A stretch of 64,000 nucleotides of DNA from Sphingomonas changbaiensis NBRC 104936 (GCF_000974765.1 NZ_BBWU01000052.1:44366-108365); one strand, 5' to 3'; numbered from the stretch's first letter, positions 1 to 9,166 are shown. The notes: generated by a model from the letters alone, not told the origin. Made by a program: numbers and translations.

Positions 1-369
1 GTGCGCTGTTTCGTTCACCAGCTGGAGCAATGGGTGATCGGCGCGCTGGGCGCGCTCGGCGTCGACGCCCGCGCGGTCGAGGGGCGGGTCGGTATCTGGG
101 TCGATACGCCCCGCGGGGAAGCGAAGATCGGCGCCATCGGCGTGCGGGTGCGGCGCTGGGTCACGCTGCACGGCTTTTCGGTGAACGCCGATCCCGATCT
201 GGATCACTTCTCCGGCATAGTGCCTTGTGGTTTGAGCGAATTTCCGGTCGCAAGCCTGGCCTCGATCGGGAACAATGCATCGCTTGATGCGCTGGACAGC
301 GCGCTCCGGACGACACTCCCCGGGTTCCTCGCCGCGCTCGCCAAGGCGTGCGAAAAGAAGAACTCTTGA
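1..369 (+). CDS. lipB: Octanoyltransferase LipB, C-terminal part (cut by window edge)
   Basis: Cytoplasmic enzyme that moves octanoyl groups from acyl carrier protein to lipoyl domains of 2-oxoacid dehydrogenases and the glycine cleavage H protein. The visible 122 residues carry the conserved lysine stretch [20 protein letters not shown] (Lys42 of the visible part) and the acyl-carrying cysteine motif IVPCGL (Cys76), both diagnostic of the family. The usual length is about 220 residues, so roughly 100 N-terminal residues lie before base 1. The GTG at base 1 is therefore an internal codon and not a start. The stop is TGA at 367-369. Confidence 0.93.
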   Translation: MRCFVHQLEQWVIGALGALGVDARAVEGRVGIWVDTPRGEAKIGAIGVRVRRWVTLHGFSVNADPDLDHFSGIVPCGLSEFPVASLASIGNNASLDALDSALRTTLPGFLAALAKACEKKNS

Positions 370-401
370 GGGGCGAAGCTTTTGTGTCTAAGAACGGGGC
401 T

Positions 402-438
402 GATTTGGCTAACGGAGGGCCACCGAGCCGGCCAAATC
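402..438 (+). promoter_or_regulatory. Hairpin in the leader of the small lipoprotein gene
   Basis: Arms GATTTGGC (402-409) and GCCAAATC (431-438) pair perfectly over 8 bp around a 21-base loop containing GGAGGG. It lies between lipB and the lipoprotein start at 460, just upstream of its ribosome-binding site (AAGGGAG, 447-453). There is no following T-run, so it is more likely leader structure or an operator-like element than a terminator. Its role is inferred only from position. Confidence 0.35.
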
Positions 439-459
439 GCCAATATAAGGGAGTTTCGA

Positions 460-759
460 ATGCGTGACCTTCTCACGAAAGTTCTGACCGGCTCGATGAT
501 TGCCGGCGCTGCTCTGATGGTTTCGGCTTGCGGCAGCAAGCAAGAAGCCAACAACATGGAGACGGCGAACGTCACCGAGATGAACACCACCGACATGAAC
601 ACCACGACCGACAACATGACTGCTGTCGACGCGGCGAATGGCACCGGCAATATGGCCGGCGACATGAACGCCATGAACTCGAGCGGCAACATGGCGGGCA
701 ACAACATGTCCGGCAACATGATGGGCAACAACATGTCCAACGGCGCGGCCGGCAAGTAA
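460..759 (+). CDS. Small Asn/Met-rich lipoprotein of unknown function
   Basis: A 99-residue protein with a lipoprotein signal: charged start MRDLLTK, hydrophobic core, and lipobox MVSAC with Cys24 as the predicted lipidated residue. The 76-residue mature part is low complexity, with 12 Met and 17 Asn by my count, arranged as GNM, NNM and DMN steps ending in GAAGK. No enzyme domain is visible. The start at 460 is chosen because it follows AAGGGAG at good spacing and opens directly into the signal peptide; an earlier in-frame ATG at 382 would add an unrelated N-terminus. A strong terminator follows at 782, so it looks monocistronic. Function is unknown; Met-rich tails can bind metals or quench oxidants, but this is speculation. 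Confidence 0.75.
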   Translation: MRDLLTKVLTGSMIAGAALMVSACGSKQEANNMETANVTEMNTTDMNTTTDNMTAVDAANGTGNMAGDMNAMNSSGNMAGNNMSGNMMGNNMSNGAAGK

Positions 760-781
760 GCCTGACCGTTTACAGCTTTCG

Positions 782-818
782 AAGGGCCGTCCGGGCAATC
801 GGGCGGCCCTTCTTCTTT
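782..818 (+). terminator. Rho-independent terminator after the lipoprotein gene
   Basis: Arms AAGGGCCG (782-789) and CGGCCCTT (804-811) form a GC-rich stem with a short loop, followed by the T-rich run TTCTTCTTT (810-818). It sits 23 bases after the stop of the lipoprotein gene. Confidence 0.85.
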
Positions 819-920
819 GACGGTAGGGCGAGCCGTATACGCGCCGATTTATATGACCAGAGCGGTTTGTATCGCACGAAAATGCCGCTAGGCTGCGAAC
901 ACTCCCGGAGTTTCGTTTCG

Positions 921-1580
921 ATGGCTTTACGACTTGCTTCCTTCGTCGCCGCTGCTTTTCTCGCCTTTGCTCCCGCCGCCGCCCCTGCTGCGTTTTTCTG
1001 GAAAGCGCCGGACCTGCACGGCGAGCCGGTGACCGGCACGGAGCCGGGCGTTCTGACGGACACGCTGCCGGGCGCGACCCCCGCCGAGATTCGCGCGGCG
1101 CTCGTCTGGAACCTGCGCTCCGGCCTCAACGTCGCCGCGCTTCAATGCCAGTTCGAACCGACCCTGCTCACGCGCGATCAGTACAACGCGCTGCTCGACA
1201 ATCATCGCGACGAGCTGGCGAACGCCTATCAGGTGCTCAGCAATTACTTCAAACGCACCGACAAGAAGAACGGCCAGACCAAGCTCGACCAGTACGGCAC
1301 CCGCACCTATTCGAGCTTTTCGACGGTGCTCGGCCAATACACATTCTGCGAAACGGCCAGCGCGATCGGCGCCGACGCGATCTTTGCGCCCAAGGGCCAG
1401 CTCTACAAGGTCGCCGAAAACCGCATGCGTGAGCTGCGCAAGAGCCTGGCGCTCGCCGGCGAGCAGCAATTCCGCTTCTGGGTCCCGCCCTACACGCCGC
1501 TGCTGCCGCCGTTCGACGACCGCTGCTGGAAGAAGAACGACCTGCGCGACCGCAAGGGCTGCGACTGGAGCTGGGGCTAG
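921..1580 (+). CDS. Secreted hypothetical protein
   Basis: A 219-residue protein that I do not recognise. The start ATG at 921 opens into a typical signal peptide (MALRLASFVAAAFLAFAPAA) with likely cleavage near residue 23, so the product should be periplasmic or outer-membrane associated. The mature part has several cysteines, including two in the C-terminal segment DDRCWKKNDLRDRKGCDW, and a helical, charged middle region. The C-terminus is Trp-rich (DWSWG). Its stop codon overlaps the dnaE stop on the other strand within the tetranucleotide CTAG at 1577-1580. No neighbour suggests a function. Confidence 0.75.
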   Translation: MALRLASFVAAAFLAFAPAAAPAAFFWKAPDLHGEPVTGTEPGVLTDTLPGATPAEIRAALVWNLRSGLNVAALQCQFEPTLLTRDQYNALLDNHRDELANAYQVLSNYFKRTDKKNGQTKLDQYGTRTYSSFSTVLGQYTFCETASAIGADAIFAPKGQLYKVAENRMRELRKSLALAGEQQFRFWVPPYTPLLPPFDDRCWKKNDLRDRKGCDWSWG

Positions 1581-4500
1581 GAGACCAGCGCCAGTCGCGG
1601 CAGCTCGGCCGCCTTCAGCGAGACGCTGACCACACCCGGCACCCGCTCGATCCGCGCCGCCAGCTCGGCGTCCAAACTAAAGTCGCGGCCCAGCCGCACG
1701 TCCGCTTCGCCGGCCGCCGTCTTGGCGAGCAGCCTCAGCTCGCCCCGCCCGCCGCGTAGAGGCTCGACCAGCGCCTTCAGCGCCGTCATCGCAGTCGCGT
1801 CATCCAGCTCGATTTCCAGCACCAGCCGCGTGTTCGTCGAGAGTCCCTCGAACGGGCGGATGCCGCGGATGGTGACGCGCGGCGTCTCCTCCCCGGCACG
1901 CTTGTCGAGCTCGACCGACAGCAGACCGCAGCCGCCGGTGCGCGCCGCTTCCTCCAGATCCTTCGCCGCAGCGTCGTCGAAACAGCTCGCGACGAACTGT
2001 CCCGAAGCGTCGGAACAGGTCGCAAGCAGATAACGGCGTCCTTTCGCGGAGGTGCGCCAGCGCACATCCTCGACCAGGCCGGCCATCGTCCCCGGCACCC
2101 GCTCTTCGCCGATATTGGCGCCGCACAGAGCGCCGTAGCTCTTCGCACCATGCGCGTCCGCGAGGTGGCGGTAGCGGTCGATCGGATGGGCCGAGAAATA
2201 GAAGCCGAACGCCTCCTTTTCCTGGGTCATCCGCTCGGCGAGCGACCAGTGCGCGTTCTGCGGCAGCTTGATCGCGGCGACGCTGGCCTCGCCCATGCCG
2301 AACAGCCCGCCCTGCCCGCTGGTGCGCTGCTCCTCGGCGCGCGCGGCGACGGCGAGCATCGTTTCGGCGACCGCGAACACGCCCGCCCGCTCCGGCTCGA
2401 TGGAATCGAACGCGCCGGCGCCGGCAAGGCTTTCCATCTGGCGTCGGTTGAGCAGCTTCGGATCGACGCGGTTCGCGAAATCGTCGAGCGACTTGAACGC
2501 ACCGCCCTTCGTCCGCTCTTCGACCAGCAACTCCATCGCCCGCTCGCCGACATTCTTGAGCGCGCCGAGCGCATAGCGCACGGCCAGTCCTTCGCCCGCC
2601 GCTTCCACGCTGAACTCCGCCTCAGACACGTTCACGTCGGGCGGCAGCACGGACACCTCGAGCCGCCGCATGTCGTCGACGAACACGCAGAGCTTATCGG
2701 TCTGCGCCATGTCGTAGCACATCGACGCGGCGTAGAAATCGTGCGGGTAATGAGCCTTCAGCCAGGCAGTCTGATAGGCGAGCAGCGCGTAGGCGGCCGC
2801 GTGGCTCTTGTTGAAACCATAGCCGGCGAATTTGTCGATCAAGTCGAACAGCTCGTTCGCCTTTTCGGCGGGGATGCCGTTCACCTTCGCGCAGCCCTCG
2901 ACGAAGATTGCGCGCTGCGCATCCATTTCCGCCTTGATCTTCTTGCCCATCGCGCGGCGCAGCAGGTCGGCGCCACCAAGCGAATAGCCGGCAAGGATCT
3001 GCGCCGCCTGCATCACCTGTTCCTGGTAGACGAAGATGCCGTAGGTCTCCTTCAGGATGCCCTCCAGCAGCGGTTGCGGGTATTCGATCTCCTCCTGACC
3101 GTTCTTGCGGCGGCCGAACATCGGGATGTTGTCCATCGGCCCCGGCCGATAGAGCGCGTTGAGGGCAATGATGTCTTCGAACACGGTCGGCTTCACCGCC
3201 GCCAGCGTGCGGCGCATCCCTTCCGATTCCAGCTGGAACACGCCCACCGTCTCGCCGCGCTGGAGAAGCTTGTAGACCTCCTCGTCGTCCCAGGTCAGCG
3301 CATCGAGATCGACCGCGATGCCGCGCTTTGCCAGCATCTCGATCGCCTTCTTCAGCACCGACAGGGTCTTGAGCCCCAGGAAGTCGAATTTCACCAGCCC
3401 GGCGCCTTCGACATATTTCATGTCGAACTGGGTGACCGGCATGTCGGAGCGCGGATCGCGGTACAGCGGGATCAGCTCGGCCAACGGGCGGTCGCCGATC
3501 ACCACGCCGGCGGCATGGGTCGAGCTGTGGCGCGGAAAGCCTTCCAGCTTCATCGCCAGATCGAACAGCCGCTTCACTTCGCGGTCGTTCTTGTATTCGG
3601 CGGCAAGCTCCGAAACTCCGTTCAGCGCGCGTTCCAGCGTCCACGGATCGGTCGGGTGGTTCGGCACCAGCTTCGCCAGCCGGTCGACCTGGCCATAGCT
3701 CATCTGCAGCACGCGGCCGGTGTCCTTCAGCACCGCGCGCGCCTTCAGCCGGCCGAAGGTGATGATCTGCGCGACCGTGTCACGGCCATAGCGCTGCTGG
3801 ACGTAGCGGATGACCTTGTCGCGATGGGTTTCGCAGAAGTCGATGTCGAAGTCCGGCATCGACACGCGTTCCGGGTTCAGGAAGCGCTCGAACAGCAGGC
3901 CCAGCTTCATCGGGTCCAGATCGGTGATCGTCAGTGCCCAGGCGACCACCGATCCCGCGCCCGAACCACGGCCCGGCCCCACCGGAATATCGTTCGTCTT
4001 CGCCCATTTGATGAAGTCGGCGACGATCAGGAAATAGCCCGGGAATCCCATCTGGATGATGACGTCCAGCTCGAACTCGAGCCGGGTGAAGTAATCGGGG
4101 TATTTTTGCCGGAGATCGCTTTCGCTGACCTCCTCACCGGTTTGGGCTGAGCCTGTCGAAGCCCTCCCGTCCTCTTGCTGAGGTGCAGAAAAAGAAGGGA
4201 GGCCTTCGACAAGCTCAGGCCGAACCGCGTGTGAGTGCAGGCTCTCGATCCTCCGCAGCCGCGCGATCAACCCCGCCCGCGCATCCTCGCGCAGTGTCGC
4301 CGCCTCGCCCTCGCGATCGCCGGCAAGGCTGGGCAGGATCGGCTTGCGCTTCGGCGCCGCGACCGCGCAGCGCTGGGCCACCACCAAAGTGTTGGCCAGC
4401 GCCTCCGGCAGGTCCTCGAACAGCTTCTGCATTTCAGGCAGCGGCTTCAGCCAGGCGTCGGGCGAGCTTTTGCGCCGGTCGTCGCTGTCGAGATAGGCGC

Positions 4501-5173
4501 TGTCCGCAATGCACAGCATCGCGTCGTGCGCCGCGTGGAAATGATCGTCGCCAAAGCATGCCGGATTGGTCGCGACCAACGGCAGGTCATGGGCATAGGC
4601 GAGGTCGATCAGATGCTTTTCGGCGCGCGCCTCGATCTCGTTCATCCGCCGCGACAGCTCGATATACAGCCGGTTCGGGAACAGCCGCTCCAGCCGGTCG
4701 ACATAGTCGATCGCCTCCGCCGCCTGCTCCTCGGCGAACAATCGCGCCAGCGCGCCTTCCGCGCCGGCAGTGAGGCAAAGCAGCCCGTCGGTCTTGCCGG
4801 CCAGCGCCTCGAACGGAACATGTGGGTCCTGCTCGATCGGGCGATCGAGATGGGCGGCCGAAACCAGCTCGCACAGATTGCGGTAGCCGGTCTCGTCCTG
4901 CGCGTAGAGCACGAGCCAGTCGAGCGCCGGCGGCGCATCGCCGCGCGGCGGCCGCGCGACGCCCAGCATCGCACCGATGACCGGCTGGACGCCCGCCTTC
5001 ATCGCGGCCTCCGAAAAGGCCATCGCCGCGTAAAGGCCGTTGCGGTCGGTCAGCGCTGCGGCCGGAAATCCGTGCCGCTTGGCGAGCTTGACGATGTCCT
5101 TCGGGTCGAGCGCGCCTTCGAGCATCGTGTAAGCGGAAAAGATGCGGAGAGGCACGAACGGCGCATGAGGCAT
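1577..5173 (-). CDS. dnaE: DNA polymerase III alpha subunit
   Basis: Replicative DNA polymerase catalytic subunit, 1198 residues against about 1160 for the family. An N-terminal PHP domain (from FVPLRIFSAYTMLEGAL; the usual HSAY histidine is Phe here) is followed by the polymerase palm with PDFDIDFCE (aspartates at residues 441-445) and the third aspartate in GLVKFDFLGLK (near residue 597). Tandem HhH and an OB-fold (near VPGTMAGLVEDVRWRTSAKG) complete it. About residues 316-344 are extra: they are encoded by a palindromic repeat inserted in frame between PHP and palm and read as RPELVEG...ASTGSAQT. Start is the ATG at 5173. The gene is convergent with the upstream hypothetical gene and divergent from the MFS gene. 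Confidence 0.97.
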   Translation of the reverse strand: MPHAPFVPLRIFSAYTMLEGALDPKDIVKLAKRHGFPAAALTDRNGLYAAMAFSEAAMKAGVQPVIGAMLGVARPPRGDAPPALDWLVLYAQDETGYRNLCELVSAAHLDRPIEQDPHVPFEALAGKTDGLLCLTAGAEGALARLFAEEQAAEAIDYVDRLERLFPNRLYIELSRRMNEIEARAEKHLIDLAYAHDLPLVATNPACFGDDHFHAAHDAMLCIADSAYLDSDDRRKSSPDAWLKPLPEMQKLFEDLPEALANTLVVAQRCAVAAPKRKPILPSLAGDREGEAATLREDARAGLIARLRRIESLHSHAVRPELVEGLPSFSAPQQEDGRASTGSAQTGEEVSESDLRQKYPDYFTRLEFELDVIIQMGFPGYFLIVADFIKWAKTNDIPVGPGRGSGAGSVVAWALTITDLDPMKLGLLFERFLNPERVSMPDFDIDFCETHRDKVIRYVQQRYGRDTVAQIITFGRLKARAVLKDTGRVLQMSYGQVDRLAKLVPNHPTDPWTLERALNGVSELAAEYKNDREVKRLFDLAMKLEGFPRHSSTHAAGVVIGDRPLAELIPLYRDPRSDMPVTQFDMKYVEGAGLVKFDFLGLKTLSVLKKAIEMLAKRGIAVDLDALTWDDEEVYKLLQRGETVGVFQLESEGMRRTLAAVKPTVFEDIIALNALYRPGPMDNIPMFGRRKNGQEEIEYPQPLLEGILKETYGIFVYQEQVMQAAQILAGYSLGGADLLRRAMGKKIKAEMDAQRAIFVEGCAKVNGIPAEKANELFDLIDKFAGYGFNKSHAAAYALLAYQTAWLKAHYPHDFYAASMCYDMAQTDKLCVFVDDMRRLEVSVLPPDVNVSEAEFSVEAAGEGLAVRYALGALKNVGERAMELLVEERTKGGAFKSLDDFANRVDPKLLNRRQMESLAGAGAFDSIEPERAGVFAVAETMLAVAARAEEQRTSGQGGLFGMGEASVAAIKLPQNAHWSLAERMTQEKEAFGFYFSAHPIDRYRHLADAHGAKSYGALCGANIGEERVPGTMAGLVEDVRWRTSAKGRRYLLATCSDASGQFVASCFDDAAAKDLEEAARTGGCGLLSVELDKRAGEETPRVTIRGIRPFEGLSTNTRLVLEIELDDATAMTALKALVEPLRGGRGELRLLAKTAAGEADVRLGRDFSLDAELAARIERVPGVVSVSLKAAELPRLALVS
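4142..4224. repeat. Family D palindromic repeat inside dnaE
   Basis: Two imperfect inverted arms: 4142-4170 (contains GGGCTGAGCCTGTCGAAG) and about 4195-4224 (contains CTTCGACAAGCTCAGGC), separated by a short AT-richer loop. The core CTTCGACA-(A/G)-GCTCAG is a widespread REP-like palindrome in sphingomonads and other proteobacteria. Here it is read through in frame on the minus strand, giving the peptide VRPELVEGLPSF...ASTGSAQTG within DnaE. Length and phase preserve the reading frame. Confidence 0.8.
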
Positions 5174-5236
5174 GACGCCTGTATGGGGACGCCGACCGAT
5201 TCAGGGAAGGAAAAGCCGAGGGTTATCCCCACCAAT

Positions 5237-5386
5237 CCCTCCCTCTCCCATCGGGCGAGGGCGACTCGCGGCAACGCAGCGAGCGGGGTGAGGGTGAGGG
5301 TGAGGGCGTCGACCATTCAAAACCCCGTCGCCCTCACCCGCTCGGGCTAGCGCCCGAGTCGACCTCTCCCGACGGGAGAGGTAGGG
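5237..5386. repeat. Family B inverted repeat between dnaE and the MFS gene
   Basis: Outer arms CCCTCTCCCATCGGGCGAGG and the matching ACCTCTCCCGACGGGAGAGG bracket inner arms GGGTGAGGGTGAGGG and GCCCTCACCC, with a GCTCGGGCTAGCGCCCGAG hairpin in the right half. The same building blocks recur at 48115-48269, 62131-62188 and, as a variant, at 30510-30614. The right end supplies the purine-rich AGGTAGGGAG just before the MFS start codon, so the repeat seems to double as its ribosome-binding region. Confidence 0.75.
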
Positions 5387-5392
5387 AGCGAC

Positions 5393-6814
5393 ATGGCCCA
5401 GGCCGTTTCCGCGCCATGCGACCAGGCTTCGGCCGCGAACGTTCCGGGCAAGGCGACCGCCCGCCCCTCCGCTGTCCTCCTCGCGACGATCCTCGCATCC
5501 AGCCTGTCGTTCGTCGACGGCTCGGTCGTGAACGTGGCGCTGCCGACGATCGGGCACAGCCTCGGCGCGGACGCGGCCGACCTGCAATGGATCGTCAACG
5601 CTTATCTGCTGCCGCTGTCTGCCTTTCTGCTGCTGGGCGGGGCCGCGGGCGATCGTTATGGCCGCCGGCGAATGTTCCTGTCGGGCATCGCCGCCTTTGC
5701 GCTCGCTTCGATCCTTTGCGCTGCGGCGCCAAGCATGGAGCTGCTGATCGCCGGCCGCGTGATCCAGGGCGCCAGCTCGGCGCTGTTGATGCCGAACAGC
5801 CTCGCGATCCTGGGATCGTCGTTCGAAGGCGAGCGGCGCGGCAAGTCGATCGGCACCTGGGCCGCGGCCGGCGCCGTTGCCGGAGCCATCGGACCGCTGA
5901 TCGGCGGGGTGCTGGTGGATGCCGTCAGCTGGCGCGCGATCTTCCTGGTCAACCTACCGCTTGCGGGTGGCGCGCTGTGGCTCGGCGCACGCTTCGTTCC
6001 TGACAGCAGGAACGGCGATCGCGCGCGCCTCGATTGGATCGGCGGTGCGCTGGCGACGCTTGGGCTCGCCGGCCTGACCTGGGGTTTGACCGTCCTGTCC
6101 GGTCCTGCCCCGATCGGCGGCGGCCCTGTTTCGGTCGCGCTTGGTCTGGCCGCGCTCGGCCTGTTCCTGCTCCTCGAGCGTCGCCGCGGCGACCGGGCGA
6201 TGATGCCGCTGGGGCTGTTCGCCACCTCCAGCTATATCGGTCTGTCGATCCTGACCCTGCTGCTTTACGGCGCGCTGGGCGGCCTGTTCGTGCTGTTCCC
6301 CTATCTGCTGATCGAGGCCGGCCATTATTCGGCGGTGAAGGCGGGCGCGGCGCTGCTGCCGCTGCCGGTGATGATCGGCGTCGCGTCGCGGTTCATGGGG
6401 CAGCTCGCCACCCGCATCGGGCCGCGCTGGCCGCTGACCGTCGGGCCGCTTGTGGTCGCCGGCGGCTTCGCGCTCGCCAGCAGGATCGACCCCGCCGCAA
6501 GCTATTGGACAGGCGTGCTGCCGCCGCTGCTGCTGATCGCGATCGGCATGGCCGGCGCGGTGGCGCCGCTGACGACGGCAATGATGAACTCGGTCGATCC
6601 CCAGCATGTCGGCACCGCCAACGGTGCGAACAGCGCCCTTGCCCGCACCGGCGGCCTGCTCGCGACCGCGCTGCTCGGCTCGGTGCTGAGCCGGCACGGC
6701 GCGGCGCTGGTGCAGGCCGTCGGCACGGCCAGCTGGTTCGCCGCCGGAGCCTGCGTCGTCGCAGGGCTGGCGAGCCTGTTGCTGCTGGAGCAGCACAGGC
6801 TCAAGCCGAAATGA
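5393..6814 (+). CDS. MFS drug exporter, DHA2 (EmrB/QacA) type
   Basis: A 473-residue inner-membrane protein with about 14 hydrophobic segments, as expected for the DHA2 branch of the major facilitator superfamily, which expels drugs or toxic metabolites by proton antiport. Seen: motif around FVDGSVVNVALPTIG in TM1, the loop 2-3 signature GDRYGRRRMFLSG, and the TM5 antiporter motif region AAGAVAGAIGPLIGGVL. A charged cytoplasmic stretch (LLLERRRGDRAMMP) lies mid-protein. The ATG at 5393 follows AGGGAG, which belongs to the adjoining repeat. No partner membrane-fusion protein or regulator is adjacent, so the substrate cannot be inferred. It converges on the glycosidase gene with a 6-base gap. 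Confidence 0.9.
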   Translation: MAQAVSAPCDQASAANVPGKATARPSAVLLATILASSLSFVDGSVVNVALPTIGHSLGADAADLQWIVNAYLLPLSAFLLLGGAAGDRYGRRRMFLSGIAAFALASILCAAAPSMELLIAGRVIQGASSALLMPNSLAILGSSFEGERRGKSIGTWAAAGAVAGAIGPLIGGVLVDAVSWRAIFLVNLPLAGGALWLGARFVPDSRNGDRARLDWIGGALATLGLAGLTWGLTVLSGPAPIGGGPVSVALGLAALGLFLLLERRRGDRAMMPLGLFATSSYIGLSILTLLLYGALGGLFVLFPYLLIEAGHYSAVKAGAALLPLPVMIGVASRFMGQLATRIGPRWPLTVGPLVVAGGFALASRIDPAASYWTGVLPPLLLIAIGMAGAVAPLTTAMMNSVDPQHVGTANGANSALARTGGLLATALLGSVLSRHGAALVQAVGTASWFAAGACVVAGLASLLLLEQHRLKPK

Positions 6815-6820
6815 CAGGTC

Positions 6821-7963
6821 TTATGCCCGCTCTACGGCCAGGCTTTCAGGGCTGGTGAGGCCGAACAATCCGCGCTGGCGTTCCAGTTCGTCATACAGGT
6901 GCACGTTCAGCGCACGCGACCCGTCCGCCAGGATCGATGTGAACATGCCGACCTCGGCATGGCGGCTGTTGTCCCAGCCGGGATAGGCGGTGATCGGATA
7001 CAGGCACACGCCCTCGATCCGCGCGCCGCGCGCCATCGCGTTGCGCGTCTCGTCGCAGACATAATGGAACCAGGCCGGACGTCCGGACCCCTCGGCGCCG
7101 GTCTCCGCGATGAAGATCGGCTTGTCGTAGCGCGCCGCGACTTCGATCAGCATGTCGGCGAGCCGCCGGTATTCGTGATGCCCCATCGGAATGGTCGGCC
7201 CGTGATAATACCATTGATTGTGCGGGTAGAAATTGAGGCCGATCAGGTCGATCGCGTCGGGGCGGCCGCCCAGCTCCGGATCCATCCGGCCGGTCAGCAT
7301 GTCGTCGGCCTCGAACTGCGCGCGGCGATAATTGTCCGCGTCGACCATTTCCTGCGGGGTATGATCGCGCGGCGCGACATGGATCAGCGGCTCGGCGCCG
7401 ATGAACCGCACCTCGGAATCGACCGCGCGGATGGCGTCGACCGCCGCCAGCCAGCAACGCACCAGGTGCTGTTTGATGGTGCCGTCCTCGACCTCGACCG
7501 GAGGGAAATATCCGGTCTCGACCGCCCAGGAGAAAAAGGAAATCTCATTGACCGGGCACACCATCGCCGGCTTGCCGGTGCGCTCGCGGTGGATGCGCAC
7601 CGCCTCCGCAGCGAAATCGGCGAACATTTTCTCGAACTCACGCGTGCCGGGCTTCAGCCAATCGGGGCTGCCGTAATGATAGAGATCCCAGATGACCTGC
7701 ACGCCGGCTTCCGCCGCCGCGTCCAGCATCGGCGTCCAGCAGTCCCAATCGCGGTGCAGCCGGTCGCGGCCGATCAGGTGCCAGCGCAGGCCGTCGCGGA
7801 TCGCGGTCAATCCCAGCTCGGCGCAACGCCGATAATCGGCAAAGGCATGGGTGTCGTGGCCGGTCGCCTTGATCAGATCGAGCCGCACGCCATCCTTGCG
7901 GCGCTGCGACGAGCATTCGAAGCCAGCCATGAAGAAGCTGGTGAAGGGGGTGTCGTCGGTCAT
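6821..7963 (-). CDS. Clan GH-A glycosidase-like protein (GH1-like)
   Basis: A 380-residue TIM-barrel type glycosidase candidate. Seen: the acid/base region CPVNEISFFSWA, comparable to the NEP motif of clan GH-A, and the nucleophile region IFIAETGAEGSGR, comparable to the TENG motif of GH1. Aromatic, substrate-pocket-like stretches such as LNFYPHNQWYYHG are present. There is no signal peptide, so a cytoplasmic site is likely. The start at 7963 was chosen over an upstream extension rich in Arg; an internal ATG at 7930 (MAGFECSS) is also possible. It is the last gene of a minus-strand run after lolC, lolD and glutathione peroxidase. Substrate is unknown. Confidence 0.7.
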   Translation of the reverse strand: MTDDTPFTSFFMAGFECSSQRRKDGVRLDLIKATGHDTHAFADYRRCAELGLTAIRDGLRWHLIGRDRLHRDWDCWTPMLDAAAEAGVQVIWDLYHYGSPDWLKPGTREFEKMFADFAAEAVRIHRERTGKPAMVCPVNEISFFSWAVETGYFPPVEVEDGTIKQHLVRCWLAAVDAIRAVDSEVRFIGAEPLIHVAPRDHTPQEMVDADNYRRAQFEADDMLTGRMDPELGGRPDAIDLIGLNFYPHNQWYYHGPTIPMGHHEYRRLADMLIEVAARYDKPIFIAETGAEGSGRPAWFHYVCDETRNAMARGARIEGVCLYPITAYPGWDNSRHAEVGMFTSILADGSRALNVHLYDELERQRGLFGLTSPESLAVERA

Positions 7964-8006
7964 CCCCCGATGAACCCAGAGGCTCCGCGCGGGTTCCCCT
8001 TTCCCT

Positions 8007-8486
8007 CTATAGCAGCTTCTCGATGTCCGCCTCGATGTCCTCCGGTTTCGTCGTCGGCGCATAGCGGCGAACGACCTTGCCGGAGCGGTCCACCAGGAAC
8101 TTGGTGAAGTTCCACTTGATCGAGCTCAGACCCATCAGGCCCGGCGCCGCCTTCTTCAGCCATTCATAAAGCGGGTCGGCGGCGGGCCCGTTGACCTCGA
8201 TCTTGGCGAATACAGGAAAGGTCACGTCGTAGGTGAGCGAGCAGAAGGACGCGATCTCCTCCGCATTGCCGGGCTCCTGGCTGCCGAACTGGTTGCACGG
8301 AAAGCCCAGCACCTCGAAGCCGCGATCCTTGTACTTGCGATAGAGCGCCTCGAGCCCCGCATATTGCGGCGTGAAGCCGCATTTGCTGGCGACGTTGACG
8401 ATCAGCAGCACCTTGCCCGCATGATCGGCGAGCCTCTCCGTCCCGCCGCCCGGCGTCCTGACGTGGAAATCGAGCACCGTCGCCAT
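8007..8486 (-). CDS. Glutathione peroxidase family (thiol peroxidase)
   Basis: A 159-residue cytoplasmic peroxidase of the glutathione peroxidase family, reducing hydroperoxides with thioredoxin or glutathione. The catalytic tetrad is visible: Cys36 in NVASKCGFTPQY (Cys instead of Sec), Gln in GFPCNQFG (which also supplies the usual second Cys), and Trp and Asn in WNFTKFLVD. The length fits bacterial BsaA/BtuE-type enzymes. The start at 8486 follows GCAGGAGGA, a strong ribosome-binding site, and it begins 13 bases after the lolD stop, suggesting co-transcription with the Lol genes. Confidence 0.93.
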   Translation of the reverse strand: MATVLDFHVRTPGGGTERLADHAGKVLLIVNVASKCGFTPQYAGLEALYRKYKDRGFEVLGFPCNQFGSQEPGNAEEIASFCSLTYDVTFPVFAKIEVNGPAADPLYEWLKKAAPGLMGLSSIKWNFTKFLVDRSGKVVRRYAPTTKPEDIEADIEKLL

Positions 8487-8499
8487 CGCGTTCCTCCTG

Positions 8500-9166
<667 letters not shown>

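Noticed and set aside
2150..4150. Long plus-strand frame opposite dnaE
   Set aside because: Antisense shadow of dnaE caused by high GC; Arg/His-rich composition and no domain.
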